In this document: positions 1 through 9,326 of the stretch, in pieces
How positions within the stretch are numbered: position 1 is the first letter of the stretch
Layout: every line of letters begins with the position of its first letter
Origin: Pseudomonas laurentiana
GTDB taxonomy: Bacteria > Pseudomonadota > Gammaproteobacteria > Pseudomonadales > Pseudomonadaceae
NCBI RefSeq assembly: GCF_014648275.1
Contig: NZ_BMQU01000016.1
Coordinates: forward strand, 1-64,000
Reading direction: 5' to 3'
DNA: 64,000 nt
Program-made: the position numbers and the translations under genes
The notes under the pieces: generated by a model
What the model was told of the DNA's origin: nothing
Seen by the model: the letters and a program-made list of their open reading frames with translations, nothing else
Databases searched by the model: none

Positions 1-63
1 CATTCAGCCACCACAGCCAAACGGGTTGCGCTAACGCGCAACGCGCCATGCCTGGCGCACAAC

Positions 64-93
64 AAAAAGGGCGATCCTTTCGGATCGCCCTTT
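64..93 (-). terminator. Rho-independent terminator of first tRNA-Val
   Basis: Read on the minus strand, a 9-bp stem (plus-strand arms 69-77 and 82-90, GGGCGATCC-type) with a 4-nt loop is followed by a run of five T. It lies 28 bases downstream of the tRNA at 121-197. Confidence 0.85.
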
Positions 94-120
94 AAGTGCC
101 CGTAAAAACGGGGCTTTGTT

Positions 121-197
121 TGGTAGGCACAATTGGACTCGAACCAACGACCCCCACCATGTCAAGGTGGTGCTCTAACCAACTGAGCTATGTGCCT
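121..197 (-). tRNA. tRNA-Val: tRNA-Val (anticodon GAC)
   Basis: The minus strand gives a complete 77-nt cloverleaf with 7-bp acceptor stem, D-arm, anticodon stem CCACC/GGTGG around the loop TTGACAT (anticodon GAC), the T-loop GTTCGAGTC and an encoded CCA end. It decodes GUC valine codons. It is identical base for base to the copy at 362-438. Confidence 0.95.
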
Positions 198-301
198 GCT
201 GTGGGGCGCATTCTACTCAGGTTTTTACACGCCGTAAATAGAAATATGCAAATAAATCAAACTTTTGCTGAACGCTCTGAAAAACAAAAAAATGACCCAT
301 G

Positions 302-334
302 CAAAAAAGGCGACCCTTTCGGATCGCCTTTTTC
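302..334 (-). terminator. Rho-independent terminator of second tRNA-Val
   Basis: Minus strand hairpin of about 8 bp (one G-T pair) with a GAAAG-type loop followed by six T. It closely resembles the terminator at 64-93, so the tRNA was duplicated together with its terminator. Confidence 0.8.
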
Positions 335-361
335 GTTGCCGCCAACAGGAGCGGCCTGATT

Positions 362-438
362 TGGTAGGCACAATTGGACTCGAACCAACGACCCCCACCA
401 TGTCAAGGTGGTGCTCTAACCAACTGAGCTATGTGCCT
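362..438 (-). tRNA. tRNA-Val: tRNA-Val (anticodon GAC), second copy
   Basis: Same 77-nt tRNA as at 121-197, including encoded CCA. The bases just upstream of both copies are also similar (TGCTGTG-AGGC/GGGGC then CATTCTAC), which points to a tandem duplication of about 241 bp rather than independent genes. Confidence 0.95.
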
Positions 439-625
439 GCTGTGAGGCGGCATTCTACGGAAATGACGAATGGTGTCAACTCTTTTTTTCGAGCTAACTC
501 ACTGAATATTAAAAATATTTAGGGCTTACCCGTTTTCAGAATTTTAAACACCCCGCTAGCGGGTGTTAATTATTGTTGATAGGATCCGCTCATACGTAAA
601 AAATATAAAACAGAGGTCCACCCCC

Positions 626-1909
626 ATGGCGCACACCCCCTACCCTCAGTCTTACTACGCCGCATCGGCCAATCCTGTTCCGCAGCGCCCAGCCTTGCAG
701 GAAGAAATCGACGTCGATGTCTGTGTGATCGGCGCCGGCTACACCGGCCTGTCCAGCGCACTGTTCCTGCTTGAAAACGGTTTCAAGGTTGCCGTCCTGG
801 AAGCTGCCAAAGTCGGCTACGGCGCCTCTGGCCGTAACGGCGGACAGATCGTCAACAGCTACAGCCGCGACATCGATGTGATCGAGCGCACTGTCGGCCC
901 CAAGCAAGCGCAACTGCTCGGGCAGATGGCGTTTGAAGGCGGCCGGATCATTCGTGAGCGCGTTGCCAAGTACAACATTCAGTGCGATCTGAAAGACGGT
1001 GGTGTATTTGCAGCCCTGACCGCCAAGCAGATGGGCCACCTGGAATCGCAGAAACGCCTGTGGGAACGTTTTGGCCATAATCAGCTGGAACTGATGGACC
1101 AGCGCCGCATTCGCGAAGTCGTCGGTTGCGACAGCTATATCGGCGGCATGCTCGACATGAGCGGCGGGCATATCCATCCGCTGAACCTGGCGCTGGGCGA
1201 AGCTGCAGCGGTGGAGTCCCTCGGCGGCAAGATTTATGAACAGTCGCCTGCCGTGCGCATTGAGCGCGGTGCAAACCCGGTGGTTCACACCCCTCAGGGT
1301 AAAGTCCGCACCAAGTTTGTGATTGTCGCCGGCAACGCCTACCTGGGTAACCTGGTACCGGAACTCGCCGCCAAATCGATGCCATGCGGTACTCAGGTGA
1401 TTACCACCGAACCGCTGGATGCCGACCTGGCGCATTCGCTGCTGCCACAGGACTACTGTGTCGAAGACTGCAACTACCTGCTCGACTATTACCGCCTGAC
1501 CTCTGACAAGCGCTTGATCTTCGGCGGTGGCGTGGTCTATGGCGCACGCGACCCGGCCAATATCGAAGCGATCATTCGCCCGAAAATGCTCAAGGCCTTC
1601 CCGCAGCTCAAGGACGTGAAGATCGACTACGCCTGGACCGGCAACTTCCTGCTGACCCTGTCGCGCTTGCCTCAGGTCGGTCGCCTGGGCGACAACATTT
1701 ACTATTCGCAGGGCTGCAGCGGCCACGGCGTAACCTATACCCACTTGGCAGGCAAGGTGCTGGCCGAAGCGCTGCGCGGCCAGGCCGAACGCTTTGATGC
1801 ATTCGCCGAACTGCCACACTACCCGTTCCCTGGCGGGCAACTGCTGCGCGTACCGTTCAGCGCCATCGGCGCCTGGTACTACAGCCTGCGCGACCGTCTC
1901 GGCGTTTAA
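626..1909 (+). CDS. FAD-dependent oxidoreductase, gamma-glutamylputrescine oxidase-like
   Basis: A 427-residue D-amino-acid-oxidase-fold flavoenzyme. The N-terminal dinucleotide-binding motif GAGYTGLSSA starts at residue 36, followed by the conserved GRNGGQ segment that in this family lies near the FAD. The closest family I recognise is PuuB/YgaF-like gamma-glutamylputrescine oxidase, which acts in putrescine breakdown. Pseudomonas carries several paralogues with different amine or amino-acid substrates, so the substrate is not certain. Start chosen at ATG 626 because of GAGG 10 bases upstream; an in-frame start at 563 lacks a ribosome site. Upstream is AT-rich and the gene appears monocistronic. 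Confidence 0.85.
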   Translation: MAHTPYPQSYYAASANPVPQRPALQEEIDVDVCVIGAGYTGLSSALFLLENGFKVAVLEAAKVGYGASGRNGGQIVNSYSRDIDVIERTVGPKQAQLLGQMAFEGGRIIRERVAKYNIQCDLKDGGVFAALTAKQMGHLESQKRLWERFGHNQLELMDQRRIREVVGCDSYIGGMLDMSGGHIHPLNLALGEAAAVESLGGKIYEQSPAVRIERGANPVVHTPQGKVRTKFVIVAGNAYLGNLVPELAAKSMPCGTQVITTEPLDADLAHSLLPQDYCVEDCNYLLDYYRLTSDKRLIFGGGVVYGARDPANIEAIIRPKMLKAFPQLKDVKIDYAWTGNFLLTLSRLPQVGRLGDNIYYSQGCSGHGVTYTHLAGKVLAEALRGQAERFDAFAELPHYPFPGGQLLRVPFSAIGAWYYSLRDRLGV

Positions 1910-1920
1910 CGCCTACCGCT

Positions 1921-1954
1921 CAAGCCGTCACGGGCCTATGGCCTTGACGGCTTG
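1921..1954. terminator. Hairpin between convergent genes
   Basis: A 10-bp perfect stem (1921-1930 with 1945-1954, CAAGCCGTCA) with a GGCC-tat-GGCC inner loop. It lies between the stop of the oxidase and the 3' end of the convergent lipoprotein gene. There is no T-run, so termination strength is unclear. Confidence 0.45.
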
Positions 1955-2599
1955 ACGGGCCGCCTGCTCCTGGCCTGCCTGGGCCAGGTCGTTGGCGGCC
2001 TTGAGCCAGCGCTGTCGATCAACCTGCGCCGGCAACTGCCCTGGCTGCTGGACCAATACAGCCCATGCCCCCTCCTTCTGCCAGGCGGCATTGAAACTAT
2101 CGAAGCCCATCAACAACCGTCGGTTATTACCCGAACGCAACAACACGCGCTCCTTGTAACGGTCGTAGCCCACCAGCAAGGCATAGCGCGGCTCCCCCCA
2201 CAACGCTGTACCCTCACTGTAACGCAGTAATACCGGATTACCTGCAGCGACCTGCGCCAGCAGTGCAGGCAGCTGTCGGTCCAGTGGGTAGACCATCATC
2301 CCGTATTCACGGGCGACTGCCGGCAACGCCTCCGGCAACTTGTCGATCTCTTTCGGCAGATGCAGTGGCCCATCAAGCAGGCCGGGCGTAATCCGCACCC
2401 CCTGTTGAGACAGTATCGCCGCCAAGGCCATCGAGGCACTCTGGTTGGCATTGCCACGGAAGTACGGCACACCGCTCAGCTCAACCCGCTGCGCCATGCC
2501 GTTGAGCTGGGACGAAAATGGACTGGCACAACCCGCCAGGCTCAGGGTCACGGCGACAGCCGCGAACAGACGACGGGATGCGATAGGGAATACAGGCAT
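1928..2599 (-). CDS. Lipoprotein with catalytically dead C39-peptidase-like domain
   Basis: 223 residues with a signal sequence and lipobox LAGC (Cys24), so predicted lipid-anchored. The mature part aligns by eye with the C39-like papain fold: PYFRGNANQSASMALAAIL corresponds to the usual PFFPQ-x4-QCGPAAL segment, and RYALLVGYD to the usual HWVVVxGYD. In both places the catalytic residue is replaced: Cys by Ser next to Ala, the oxyanion Gln by Gly, and the His by Arg. It is therefore probably not a protease; a binding or scaffold role is possible. Start chosen at 2599 (GCGAGAG ribosome site and signal peptide) instead of upstream starts. Unknown function. Confidence 0.75.
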   Translation of the reverse strand: MPVFPIASRRLFAAVAVTLSLAGCASPFSSQLNGMAQRVELSGVPYFRGNANQSASMALAAILSQQGVRITPGLLDGPLHLPKEIDKLPEALPAVAREYGMMVYPLDRQLPALLAQVAAGNPVLLRYSEGTALWGEPRYALLVGYDRYKERVLLRSGNNRRLLMGFDSFNAAWQKEGAWAVLVQQPGQLPAQVDRQRWLKAANDLAQAGQEQAARQAVKAIGP

Positions 2600-2769
2600 G
2601 GACTCTCGCTTGTTCTGGTGCCAGGCAGGCAGCGCCTGGCCTCGGCCTGCGATCATAGGCTGGCAACGCTTCGCGGTATAGCCCGCCTACGTTCTAGAAC
2701 AAAACAGACCAAGACGCTAGACCATAGGTCAATAGCCTGCCGCGCAACAACAGCTAGACTGATGCACAA

Positions 2770-2803
2770 GGCAGGCGCAAAGCCTGCCGGGCTTAACAGG
2801 AGG
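2770..2803 (+). promoter_or_regulatory. Leader hairpin and strong ribosome-binding site of small gene
   Basis: Stem GGCAGGC (2770-2776) / GCCTGCC (2782-2788) with 5-nt loop, followed by ACAGGAGG (2796-2803), a near-perfect Shine-Dalgarno five bases before ATG 2809. This supports the small gene that follows. Confidence 0.6.
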
Positions 2804-2808
2804 CACAC

Positions 2809-2982
2809 ATGAGCCTGACACTGGCGATTTTCATGTTGATCGGCGCGTGGTTGAGCGTCGCAGCCGCAATGCTCTGGGGCGTACTGCGCATCGTCCGTCG
2901 CCACCATCACCCTCACCTGCAACCCCGGGAAATGAGCGCGAGCACGCCTCATCACCCACGTCGGCACGCCCACGCACACTGA
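2809..2982 (+). CDS. Small single-pass membrane protein with His-rich tail
   Basis: 57 codons starting at ATG 2809 right behind AGGAGG. Residues 3-24 form one hydrophobic helix (LTLAIFMLIGAWLSVAAAML). The remaining cytoplasmic or periplasmic tail is basic and contains about ten His (RRHHHPH, HHPRRHAHAH at the very end). It could bind metal ions such as Ni or Zn, but nothing around it fixes a role. It is convergent with terC and separated from it by a hairpin. I do not recognise the family; the evidence for a real gene is the ribosome site, the clean TM pattern and the tight fit between neighbours. Confidence 0.65.
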   Translation: MSLTLAIFMLIGAWLSVAAAMLWGVLRIVRRHHHPHLQPREMSASTPHHPRRHAHAH

Positions 2983-3005
2983 TTCGGCGCACCACACAAA
3001 CGACA

Positions 3006-3038
3006 ACGGCCGGCCCAGGTTGCCCCAGCGCCGGCCGT
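3006..3038. terminator. Hairpin between convergent small gene and terC
   Basis: 9-bp GC-rich stem ACGGCCGGC (3006-3014) / GCCGGCCGT (3030-3038). No long T-run on either strand; likely bidirectional terminator of the convergent pair. Confidence 0.5.
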
Positions 3039-3055
3039 CAGATCCGACTCAATGA

Positions 3056-3805
3056 TCAGGCGGACACTTCTTCACGCTTCAAACGAGCCCGTCGCGACAG
3101 GATGTTCAGCACTTCGATCGCCGTAGAGAACGCCATCGCCGCGTAAACGTAGCCTTTTGGCACGTGGACACCGAAGCCTTCAGCGATCAGGGTCATACCG
3201 ATCATGATCAGGAAGCCCAGGGCCAGCATCACGACGGTCGGGTTGTCATTGATGAAGCGTGCCAGAGGATCAGCGGCCACCATCATCACCACCACCGCAC
3301 TGATCACTGCGATGATCATGATCGGCAAGTGCTCGGTCATGCCCACAGCGGTAATGATGCTGTCGATCGAGAAGACGATATCCAGCAGCAGGATCTGACC
3401 AATCGCAGCAGCAAAACCAAGGGTGATGGTCGACGTTGCCTTGGCGTCTTCCTGTGCCACGGGATCAACACTGTGGTGGATTTCAGTGGTTGCTTTCCAC
3501 AACAGGAACAGGCCACCGGCAATCAGAATCATGTCCTTCCAGGAGAAGCTCTGGCCAAGCACGTCGAGCACCGGCTCCGTCAACTGGACAATCCAGGCCA
3601 CAGTGCTGAGCAGTGCCAGACGCATCACCAGCGCCATGCTGATACCCACGCGCCGTGCCTTGGAGCGGTACTGTTCGGGCAGCTTGTTGGTCAGGATGGA
3701 AATGAAGATCAGGTTATCGATACCCAGGACAATCTCCATGGCCACCAAGGTGGCCAGGGCGACCCAGGCGGTAGGGCTTGCAGCAAGTTCTAACAGGTAT
3801 TCCAT
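3056..3805 (-). CDS. TerC family integral membrane protein
   Basis: 249 residues, mostly hydrophobic, about seven membrane segments. It carries the TerC signatures [15 protein letters not shown] near residue 25 and DIVFSIDSI in the second half, which hold conserved acidic residues. TerC family proteins are linked to metal (Mn) export and tellurite resistance; the exact substrate here is not known. A short CBS-less version, so it is the plain TerC type and not the YoaE/YegH type with C-terminal CBS and CorC domains. The gene ends in a short basic tail ([12 protein letters not shown]). Confidence 0.85.
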   Translation of the reverse strand: MEYLLELAASPTAWVALATLVAMEIVLGIDNLIFISILTNKLPEQYRSKARRVGISMALVMRLALLSTVAWIVQLTEPVLDVLGQSFSWKDMILIAGGLFLLWKATTEIHHSVDPVAQEDAKATSTITLGFAAAIGQILLLDIVFSIDSIITAVGMTEHLPIMIIAVISAVVVMMVAADPLARFINDNPTVVMLALGFLIMIGMTLIAEGFGVHVPKGYVYAAMAFSTAIEVLNILSRRARLKREEVSA

Positions 3806-3836
3806 GAATCAGTCCTGAATCGGGGGATTGGTTGAA

Positions 3837-4079
3837 TCAGATGTCTTGAGCGCTGTCATCGCGCTCAGTGTCAGAAGGCTTCTTCTGTGCCTGCGAACCT
3901 GTGGCTTCGCTCAAGGCTTGCTGAGCCGCCTCGTTGGTCTTGTCGATGGCGTCCTTGGCCGACTGCGCGGCCTGATTGAGCACCTGCTGGGCGGACTTTT
4001 CTGCCTGTTCGCAGCCGCTGATGGCAAACAACGCCAGCGCCAGCACCAACGGCGTACCAATCGATTTGAAGTGAAGCAT
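3837..4079 (-). CDS. Small Ala/Gln-rich lipoprotein
   Basis: 80 residues. Signal sequence with lipobox ISGC, then a highly charged, Ala-rich stretch (EQAEKSAQQVLNQAAQSAKDAID) that should form a long helix or coiled coil, then a polar tail. Start at 4079 is set by AGAGGAAAG seven bases upstream. It sits directly upstream of terC on the same strand with 31 bases between, so the two may be co-transcribed. Function unknown; the pattern resembles small Lpp-like or YtxH-like stress lipoproteins but I cannot assign a family. Confidence 0.75.
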   Translation of the reverse strand: MLHFKSIGTPLVLALALFAISGCEQAEKSAQQVLNQAAQSAKDAIDKTNEAAQQALSEATGSQAQKKPSDTERDDSAQDI

Positions 4080-4211
4080 GTTCTTTCCTCTTGTAACGGC
4101 CAGCCCTGAAGCCTGCGCCTTAGATAGCAATGCATTCTAAAGACCGAGATACATCAGGAAAATTCGTTTTTTTAATGTTTATACTTCGGTTTTTACGAAG
4201 TGAGAGCCCTC

Positions 4212-5117
4212 ATGCTCAACTACCGACAGCTGCACTACTTCTGGGTCGTGGCCAAAACCGGCAGCATTGTCCGCGCCTGCGAGCAACTGAACCTGACCCC
4301 GCAAACCATCAGCGGACAGATCAGCCTACTTGAGCAAACCTATGGGGTGGAGCTGTTTCGCCGCGTTGGTAGGCAACTGGAACTGACTGAAACCGGACGC
4401 CAGGCCTTGAGCTATGCCGAGCCGATGTTCCAGATTGGTAGCGAGTTGGAAGCCCTGCTGCGTACACAACCAGAAGAAAAACAGATCCTGTTTCGGGTTG
4501 GCGTAGCGGATGTGGTGCCCAAGTCCATCGTTTACCGACTGATTGCGCCGACCATGGAGCTGAGCGACCCACTGCGCATCAGTTGCCGCGAAGACAAGCT
4601 GGAGCGCCTGCTCGCCGACCTGGCGATTCAGCGCCTGGACCTGGTCATCTCCGACAGCCCAATGCCCAGCCATCTGGACATCAAGGGCTACAGCCAGAAA
4701 CTGGGGGAATGCGGCATCAGCTTCTTCGCCACCGCCAAACTGGCCGCGCGCTATGGGGCCAACTTCCCCCGGGGACTGCAACATGCACCACTGCTGATAC
4801 CGGGGCAGGAAACCGTCGTACGCAGCCGCTTGCTGCGCTGGTTTGCCGAGCAGAATGTGCAACCCCGGATCATCGGCGACTTCGACGACAGCGCTTTGAT
4901 GCAAGCCTTCGGGCAATCAGGTAGTGGAATATTCATCGCACCCAGCGTCATCGCCGAAGAGGTATGCCGCCAGTACGGTGTCGAGTTGATCGGCCAGACG
5001 GATGCCGTGATCGAGTCGTTCTATGCCATCTCGGTGGAGCGCAAGGTCAAGCACCCCGGTATCCTCGCGATCACCGAGGGCGCCCGCCGCGAGCTGTTCA
5101 ACTGGCCTCTGGCCTGA
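4212..5117 (+). CDS. nhaR: LysR-family transcriptional regulator NhaR
   Basis: 301 residues. The N-terminal winged HTH begins LNYRQLHYFWVVAKTGS and includes TPQTISGQI, the distinctive recognition region of NhaR. The effector domain contains FRVGVADVVPKSIVYRL, LDLVISDSP, LGECGISFF, PLLIPG and FDDSALMQAFG, all of which match E. coli NhaR, an activator of the Na+/H+ antiporter gene nhaA that senses sodium. No nhaA lies adjacent here, so its targets are elsewhere or different. Start at ATG 4212 fits the homologue; GTG 4200 is an in-frame alternative. Its 3' end overlaps the convergent MFS gene by 20 bases. Confidence 0.85.
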   Translation: MLNYRQLHYFWVVAKTGSIVRACEQLNLTPQTISGQISLLEQTYGVELFRRVGRQLELTETGRQALSYAEPMFQIGSELEALLRTQPEEKQILFRVGVADVVPKSIVYRLIAPTMELSDPLRISCREDKLERLLADLAIQRLDLVISDSPMPSHLDIKGYSQKLGECGISFFATAKLAARYGANFPRGLQHAPLLIPGQETVVRSRLLRWFAEQNVQPRIIGDFDDSALMQAFGQSGSGIFIAPSVIAEEVCRQYGVELIGQTDAVIESFYAISVERKVKHPGILAITEGARRELFNWPLA

Positions 5118-6306
5118 ATCGCGCGCTCATCAACCACAGCCCCAGGACCACCGACACTGCGATCAGCGCAGCCGCAGAGAAGCCCAGGCTGGAAAGGCCC
5201 AGGGTATCGATAACCCGACCGCCAATGACCGCCCCCAGACCGATCCCCAGGTTGGCTCCTGCGATGTTCAATGAAGCAGCAAACGCCGGGGCCTGAGGCG
5301 CGGCCTTGATCAGACGTACGTGGCTGACCAGAAACAGCGCTGCCTGGGTTGCCCCCCAAATAGCCAGCGCCAGCATCAGGCCCAGAGGAGAATGCATGCT
5401 CGGCACCACCGCTACCAGGCCAATGATCATCAAGGCACAGAAGCTACTGGACGCCAGCAAAGGGTGACGGTCCACGGCTCGGCCGCCCAGGCTGTTGCCG
5501 ATCAGGCCGACGGCACCGAACCCCATCAGGTACCAGCCCACCCGACTGCCATCGAAACCGGCCAAACGCTCAAGCATGTCAGCCAGGTAGGTATAGGCCG
5601 TGAACATGCCACTGAACACCAGCACTGACAGCAACACATGCCCTTGCAACAAAGGGCTGCGCAGAATGCCAAACTGCCCAAGCAGTGATGACGCCGGCGT
5701 CTGCCTCGGCGTACGCGGCAGGTAACCGTACAACAGCAGCGCCTTGGCCAAGGCCAGCACTGCCAGTACCGCAAAAGCTGCCCGCCACCCAAGCGCATCA
5801 CCAATCAGGGTGCCGACCGGAATGCCAAACACCGTCGCACACACCACGCCAAAGCTGATCTTGGAAATGGCTCGCCCGGCATAAGCCGGGCCGACGATAT
5901 CCACGGCCGTTTCACTCGCCAGCGCCCAGAACACCGGCAGCCCGAGCGCCGGAATCAACCGCGCGAGGCCCATGACATAGATGTTCGAGGCTACTGCTGC
6001 GAGGGCATTGGCAGCCGCGAATACCAGCAAAATGCCAATAAACAGCCGTTTACGGTCAAAACGTGCGCACCATGCGGTGAGGAACGGGCCGCAACACGCC
6101 ACTGTGAAGGCGAACAAGGTCACCAACAGCCCTGCCTGAGACACGCTGACCTGCAGGTCGCGGGCAATGCCCGGCAATAGCCCGACGATGATGAACTCGG
6201 TAGTCAGTACAGTGAAACCAGCAGCAGCCAGCAACAGGATTGGCAATAACATCCACACTCCAACGCAAGAAGCACGCGGCCAGGGCCGCGTAAAAAGGGC
6301 GGGCAT
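5098..6306 (-). CDS. MFS transporter, drug/metabolite exporter type (DHA1-like)
   Basis: 402 residues, twelve predicted membrane helices. The first helix ([22 protein letters not shown]) and the loop [11 protein letters not shown] between helices 2 and 3 are typical of the AraJ/YdhP-type exporters that handle arabinose-like sugars, purine nucleosides or drugs. Start at 6306 is fixed by AGGAGGTG six bases upstream. The gene is divergent from sstT, sharing about 160 bp of upstream DNA. Substrate cannot be read from sequence. Confidence 0.8.
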   Translation of the reverse strand: MPALFTRPWPRASCVGVWMLLPILLLAAAGFTVLTTEFIIVGLLPGIARDLQVSVSQAGLLVTLFAFTVACCGPFLTAWCARFDRKRLFIGILLVFAAANALAAVASNIYVMGLARLIPALGLPVFWALASETAVDIVGPAYAGRAISKISFGVVCATVFGIPVGTLIGDALGWRAAFAVLAVLALAKALLLYGYLPRTPRQTPASSLLGQFGILRSPLLQGHVLLSVLVFSGMFTAYTYLADMLERLAGFDGSRVGWYLMGFGAVGLIGNSLGGRAVDRHPLLASSSFCALMIIGLVAVVPSMHSPLGLMLALAIWGATQAALFLVSHVRLIKAAPQAPAFAASLNIAGANLGIGLGAVIGGRVIDTLGLSSLGFSAAALIAVSVVLGLWLMSARFRPEAS

Positions 6307-6465
6307 ACTACACCTCCTATCCGCGCTCCGACACCGTGCAGCGACCCTCGACTGCACACTGTGCTAAAGTCGCGCCCTTTTTCGCGGCGCTGCCTTCCAG
6401 ATGCCGTCAATGCGCCATGTTTCGGCACTGCTGAAACCCTTGAACAAGACAGAGAAACACCTGCC

Positions 6466-7683
6466 ATGACCCCCGTTTTAAACGTGTTGAATCGAACCAG
6501 CCTTGTGTTGCAAATCATCGTTGGCCTGATAGCCGGTATCGCCCTCGCACTGATCTCACCTGAAACCGCAGCTCACCTGTCCTTTATTGGCAAAGTCTTT
6601 GTCTCCGCACTCAAGGCTGTTGCCCCTATCCTGGTGTTCATCCTGGTGATGGCCTCTATCGCCAACCATCGCCACGGTCAGGAAACCCATATACGTCCGA
6701 TTCTGGTGCTGTACCTGTTGGGCACCTTCGCTGCTGCGGTGGTCGCAGTCGTTGCCAGCATGGCCTTCCCATCCCACCTGGCACTGAACACCTCCGACGC
6801 ATCGCTGAGTGCCCCGGGCGGCATTGGTGAAGTCCTGCAAAGCCTGGTGCTCAGCGCAGTAGACAACCCGATCAAAGCCCTGATGAATGCCAACTTCATT
6901 GGCATCCTGGCGTGGGCCATTGGCCTTGGCATTGCCATCCGCCATGCGGGCGAGACGACCCGAACCGTACTGGAAGACCTGTCCAACGGCGTGACCGTGA
7001 TCGTGCGGGTGGTCATTCGTTTTGCGCCGCTGGGTATCTTTGGCCTGGTCGCCTCGACCCTGGCGGAGTCCGGCCTTGATGCCCTGGTCGGCTACCTGCA
7101 CCTGCTGACCGTTTTGATCGGCTGCATGCTGTTCGTCGCGCTGGTGGTCAACCCGCTGATCGTGTTCTGGAAAATCCGTCGCAACCCGTTCCCACTGGTG
7201 TTCATGTGCCTGCGTGAAAGCGGCATCACCGCCTTTTTCACCCGCAGCTCCGCCGCCAACATCCCGGTCAACCTGGCCTTGAGCGACAAGCTTGGCCTGC
7301 ATGAAGACACCTATTCGGTATCGATCCCTCTGGGTGCGACCATCAACATGGCGGGTGCGGCCATCACCATCACCGTCCTGACCCTGGCAGCCGTGAATAC
7401 CCTGGGTATCGCCGTAGACCTGCCGACCGCCGTGCTGCTCAGCGTGGTTGCGGCGGTCTGCGCCTGCGGCGCCTCGGGTGTCGCTGGCGGTTCGCTGCTG
7501 CTGATCCCGCTGGCCTGCAGCCTGTTTGGCATCCCCAGCGAAATCGCCATGCAAGTGGTGGCCGTTGGCTTCATCATCGGCGTACTGCAGGATTCGGCAG
7601 AAACCGCGCTGAACTCCTCCACCGATGTACTCTTCACCGCCGCAGCCTGCCAGGCCAAAGAGCGCCAAGCCGCTCGCGCCTGA
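6466..7683 (+). CDS. sstT: Serine/threonine:Na+ symporter SstT
   Basis: 405 residues of the DAACS (SLC1-like) family. The re-entrant-loop motif [12 protein letters not shown] and the [12 protein letters not shown] segment, both substrate- and sodium-binding in this fold, are intact, and [19 protein letters not shown] is typical of SstT. It imports serine and threonine with sodium at the inner membrane. ATG 6466 is the chosen start ([14 protein letters not shown]); longer frames run into promoter DNA. A terminator hairpin follows at 7695. Confidence 0.9.
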   Translation: MTPVLNVLNRTSLVLQIIVGLIAGIALALISPETAAHLSFIGKVFVSALKAVAPILVFILVMASIANHRHGQETHIRPILVLYLLGTFAAAVVAVVASMAFPSHLALNTSDASLSAPGGIGEVLQSLVLSAVDNPIKALMNANFIGILAWAIGLGIAIRHAGETTRTVLEDLSNGVTVIVRVVIRFAPLGIFGLVASTLAESGLDALVGYLHLLTVLIGCMLFVALVVNPLIVFWKIRRNPFPLVFMCLRESGITAFFTRSSAANIPVNLALSDKLGLHEDTYSVSIPLGATINMAGAAITITVLTLAAVNTLGIAVDLPTAVLLSVVAAVCACGASGVAGGSLLLIPLACSLFGIPSEIAMQVVAVGFIIGVLQDSAETALNSSTDVLFTAAACQAKERQAARA

Positions 7684-7694
7684 CCACGCCCCTA

Positions 7695-7726
7695 CAGCCG
7701 GTGCCCCCGCACCGGCTGCTTGTGTT
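7695..7726 (+). terminator. Rho-independent terminator of sstT
   Basis: 10-bp perfect stem CAGCCGGTGC (7695-7704) / GCACCGGCTG (7709-7718) with CCCC loop, then TTGTGTTTT. Confidence 0.8.
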
Positions 7727-7778
7727 TTACCGTCAACCGCACCTAGGCTAGGGCCTTTCCTCGAACAGAGACAGGGCC

Positions 7779-8423
7779 ATGTCCACCGAACACGAAACCG
7801 CTTCCCCTGCCCGCTTCAACAGTACCGAGATCCGGATTCTCGGCTCGCTGATCGAGAAACAGGCCACCAACCCCGAAACCTACCCACTGACCCTCAACGC
7901 CCTGGTGCTGGCCTGCAACCAGAAAACCAGCCGTGAGCCGGTGATGAACCTCAGTCAGGGCCAGGTGGGCCAGAGCCTTCGCGCCCTGGAAAGCCAAGGC
8001 ATGACCCGCCTGCAAATGGGCAGTCGCGCCGACCGCTGGGAACACCGTATCGACAAGGCCCTGGAGCTGGTTCCCGCACAAGTGACCCTGCTTGGCCTGA
8101 TGTTTCTGCGCGGCCCGCAGACCGTCAACGAACTGCTGACCCGCAGCAACCGCATGCACGACTTTGACGATGCGGAGCAAGTCGTGCATCAACTTGAACG
8201 CCTCATTGCTCGCGGTTTTGCCCTGCATCTGCCGCGCCAGGCCGGCCAACGGGAAGACCGTTACACCCATGCGTTCGGTGATCCGGAAGACATCGCAGCC
8301 ATCCTGGCGGCGCGCCAGCAGGGGCCCGAGCGCTCGACCGCCACCACCGTATCGCTAGAGCGTATCGAAGCGCTGGAAGCCCGTATCGCCGCGCTGGAAG
8401 AACGCTTGGCACAACTGGAGTAA
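7779..8423 (+). CDS. YceH family (UPF0502/DUF480) winged-helix protein
   Basis: 214 residues. Two winged-helix units typical of DUF480: [24 protein letters not shown] at residues 18-41 and [10 protein letters not shown], then [20 protein letters not shown] for the second. It ends in a coiled-coil tail ([23 protein letters not shown]). The family is conserved in Gammaproteobacteria with no firm function. Monocistronic between a terminator and a convergent gene. Confidence 0.88.
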   Translation: MSTEHETASPARFNSTEIRILGSLIEKQATNPETYPLTLNALVLACNQKTSREPVMNLSQGQVGQSLRALESQGMTRLQMGSRADRWEHRIDKALELVPAQVTLLGLMFLRGPQTVNELLTRSNRMHDFDDAEQVVHQLERLIARGFALHLPRQAGQREDRYTHAFGDPEDIAAILAARQQGPERSTATTVSLERIEALEARIAALEERLAQLE

Positions 8424-8480
8424 CGCTGCCGGGATGCCGCCGGCAACGGCCGGCTCCCGACAATACGCCTACAAATACGC

Positions 8481-9326
8481 CTACAAAGGTGCAGGCGCCG
8501 CCAAGGCGGGTGATGGCGTTCGTGCGTACGCCACTGCCGCGGCGACCTGCTCGTCCGTCGGCCTGACCCCGGTGTACAGCACGAACTGCTCCAGCGCCTG
8601 CAATGCAATCACATCCAGGCCGGTGATGACCGATTTGCCCAATGCCTGCGCCTGCCCGATCAATGGCGTCTGCACTGGCATTGCCACTACATCGAACACA
8701 CACTGCGCTGCCTCTATCGCTTCGGGCTGGAACGCCAACTGATCCGCGTCTGGACCATCAGCCATGCCAATTGGCGTCACATTGATCAACAACTGCGCAC
8801 GCACGCTGCCTGACTCGGCTTGCCAGCCATACCCACAGACCTGCGCCAGACGCCGCCCGGCGGCTTCGTTACGTGCGACCAGGGTGCCATTGGCAAAGCC
8901 GGCATCACGCAATGCACACGCCACGGCCTTGGCCATCCCCCCGCTGCCACGCAAGACGAAGCTCATGGCGGGGTCCAGACGATGGCGCGCCAGCAACTGA
9001 CGTACCGCCAGGTAATCGGTGTTGTAGGCTTTCAGGTGCCCGGCGGTATTGACGATGGTGTTGATTGAGTCGATGGCAGCTGCCGAAGGGTCCAACTCAT
9101 CGACCAAGGCCATACAGGCTTCCTTGTATGGCATCGATACACCACACCCACGAATACCCAAGGCACGGATCCCGCCGATGGCTGCGGGCAGATCGGTGGT
9201 GGTCATGGCCTTGTAGTAAAAATCCAGCCCCAACTGTTGGTACAGGTGATTATGAAAACGTACGCCAAAGGTGCCGGGACGACCCGCCAGGGACATGCAC
9301 AGGACGGTGTCTTTACTGGGGACCAT
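8481..9326 (-). CDS. Shikimate dehydrogenase-like protein (SDH-L, HI0607 type)
   Basis: 281 residues. The opening (KDTVLCMSLAGRPGTFG, FHNHLYQQLGL) and VSMPYKE, SINTIVN, AYNTDY, RGSGGMAKAV and FDVVAMPVQTPL match the H. influenzae HI0607 class. It keeps the catalytic Lys (in MPYKE) and Asp (in NTDY) of the AroE superfamily but lacks the classical N-terminal SKSP shikimate-binding motif. Known SDH-L enzymes have weak shikimate activity and an unclear physiological substrate. It is monocistronic; a true aroE is expected elsewhere. NADP-binding loop GSGGMA followed by ARNEAAG. Confidence 0.88.
   Translation of the reverse strand: MVPSKDTVLCMSLAGRPGTFGVRFHNHLYQQLGLDFYYKAMTTTDLPAAIGGIRALGIRGCGVSMPYKEACMALVDELDPSAAAIDSINTIVNTAGHLKAYNTDYLAVRQLLARHRLDPAMSFVLRGSGGMAKAVACALRDAGFANGTLVARNEAAGRRLAQVCGYGWQAESGSVRAQLLINVTPIGMADGPDADQLAFQPEAIEAAQCVFDVVAMPVQTPLIGQAQALGKSVITGLDVIALQALEQFVLYTGVRPTDEQVAAAVAYARTPSPALAAPAPL

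Noticed and set aside
590..1840. 416-codon minus-strand frame opposite the PuuB-like gene
   Set aside because: Shadow of the real flavoenzyme; no ribosome site and no family pattern.
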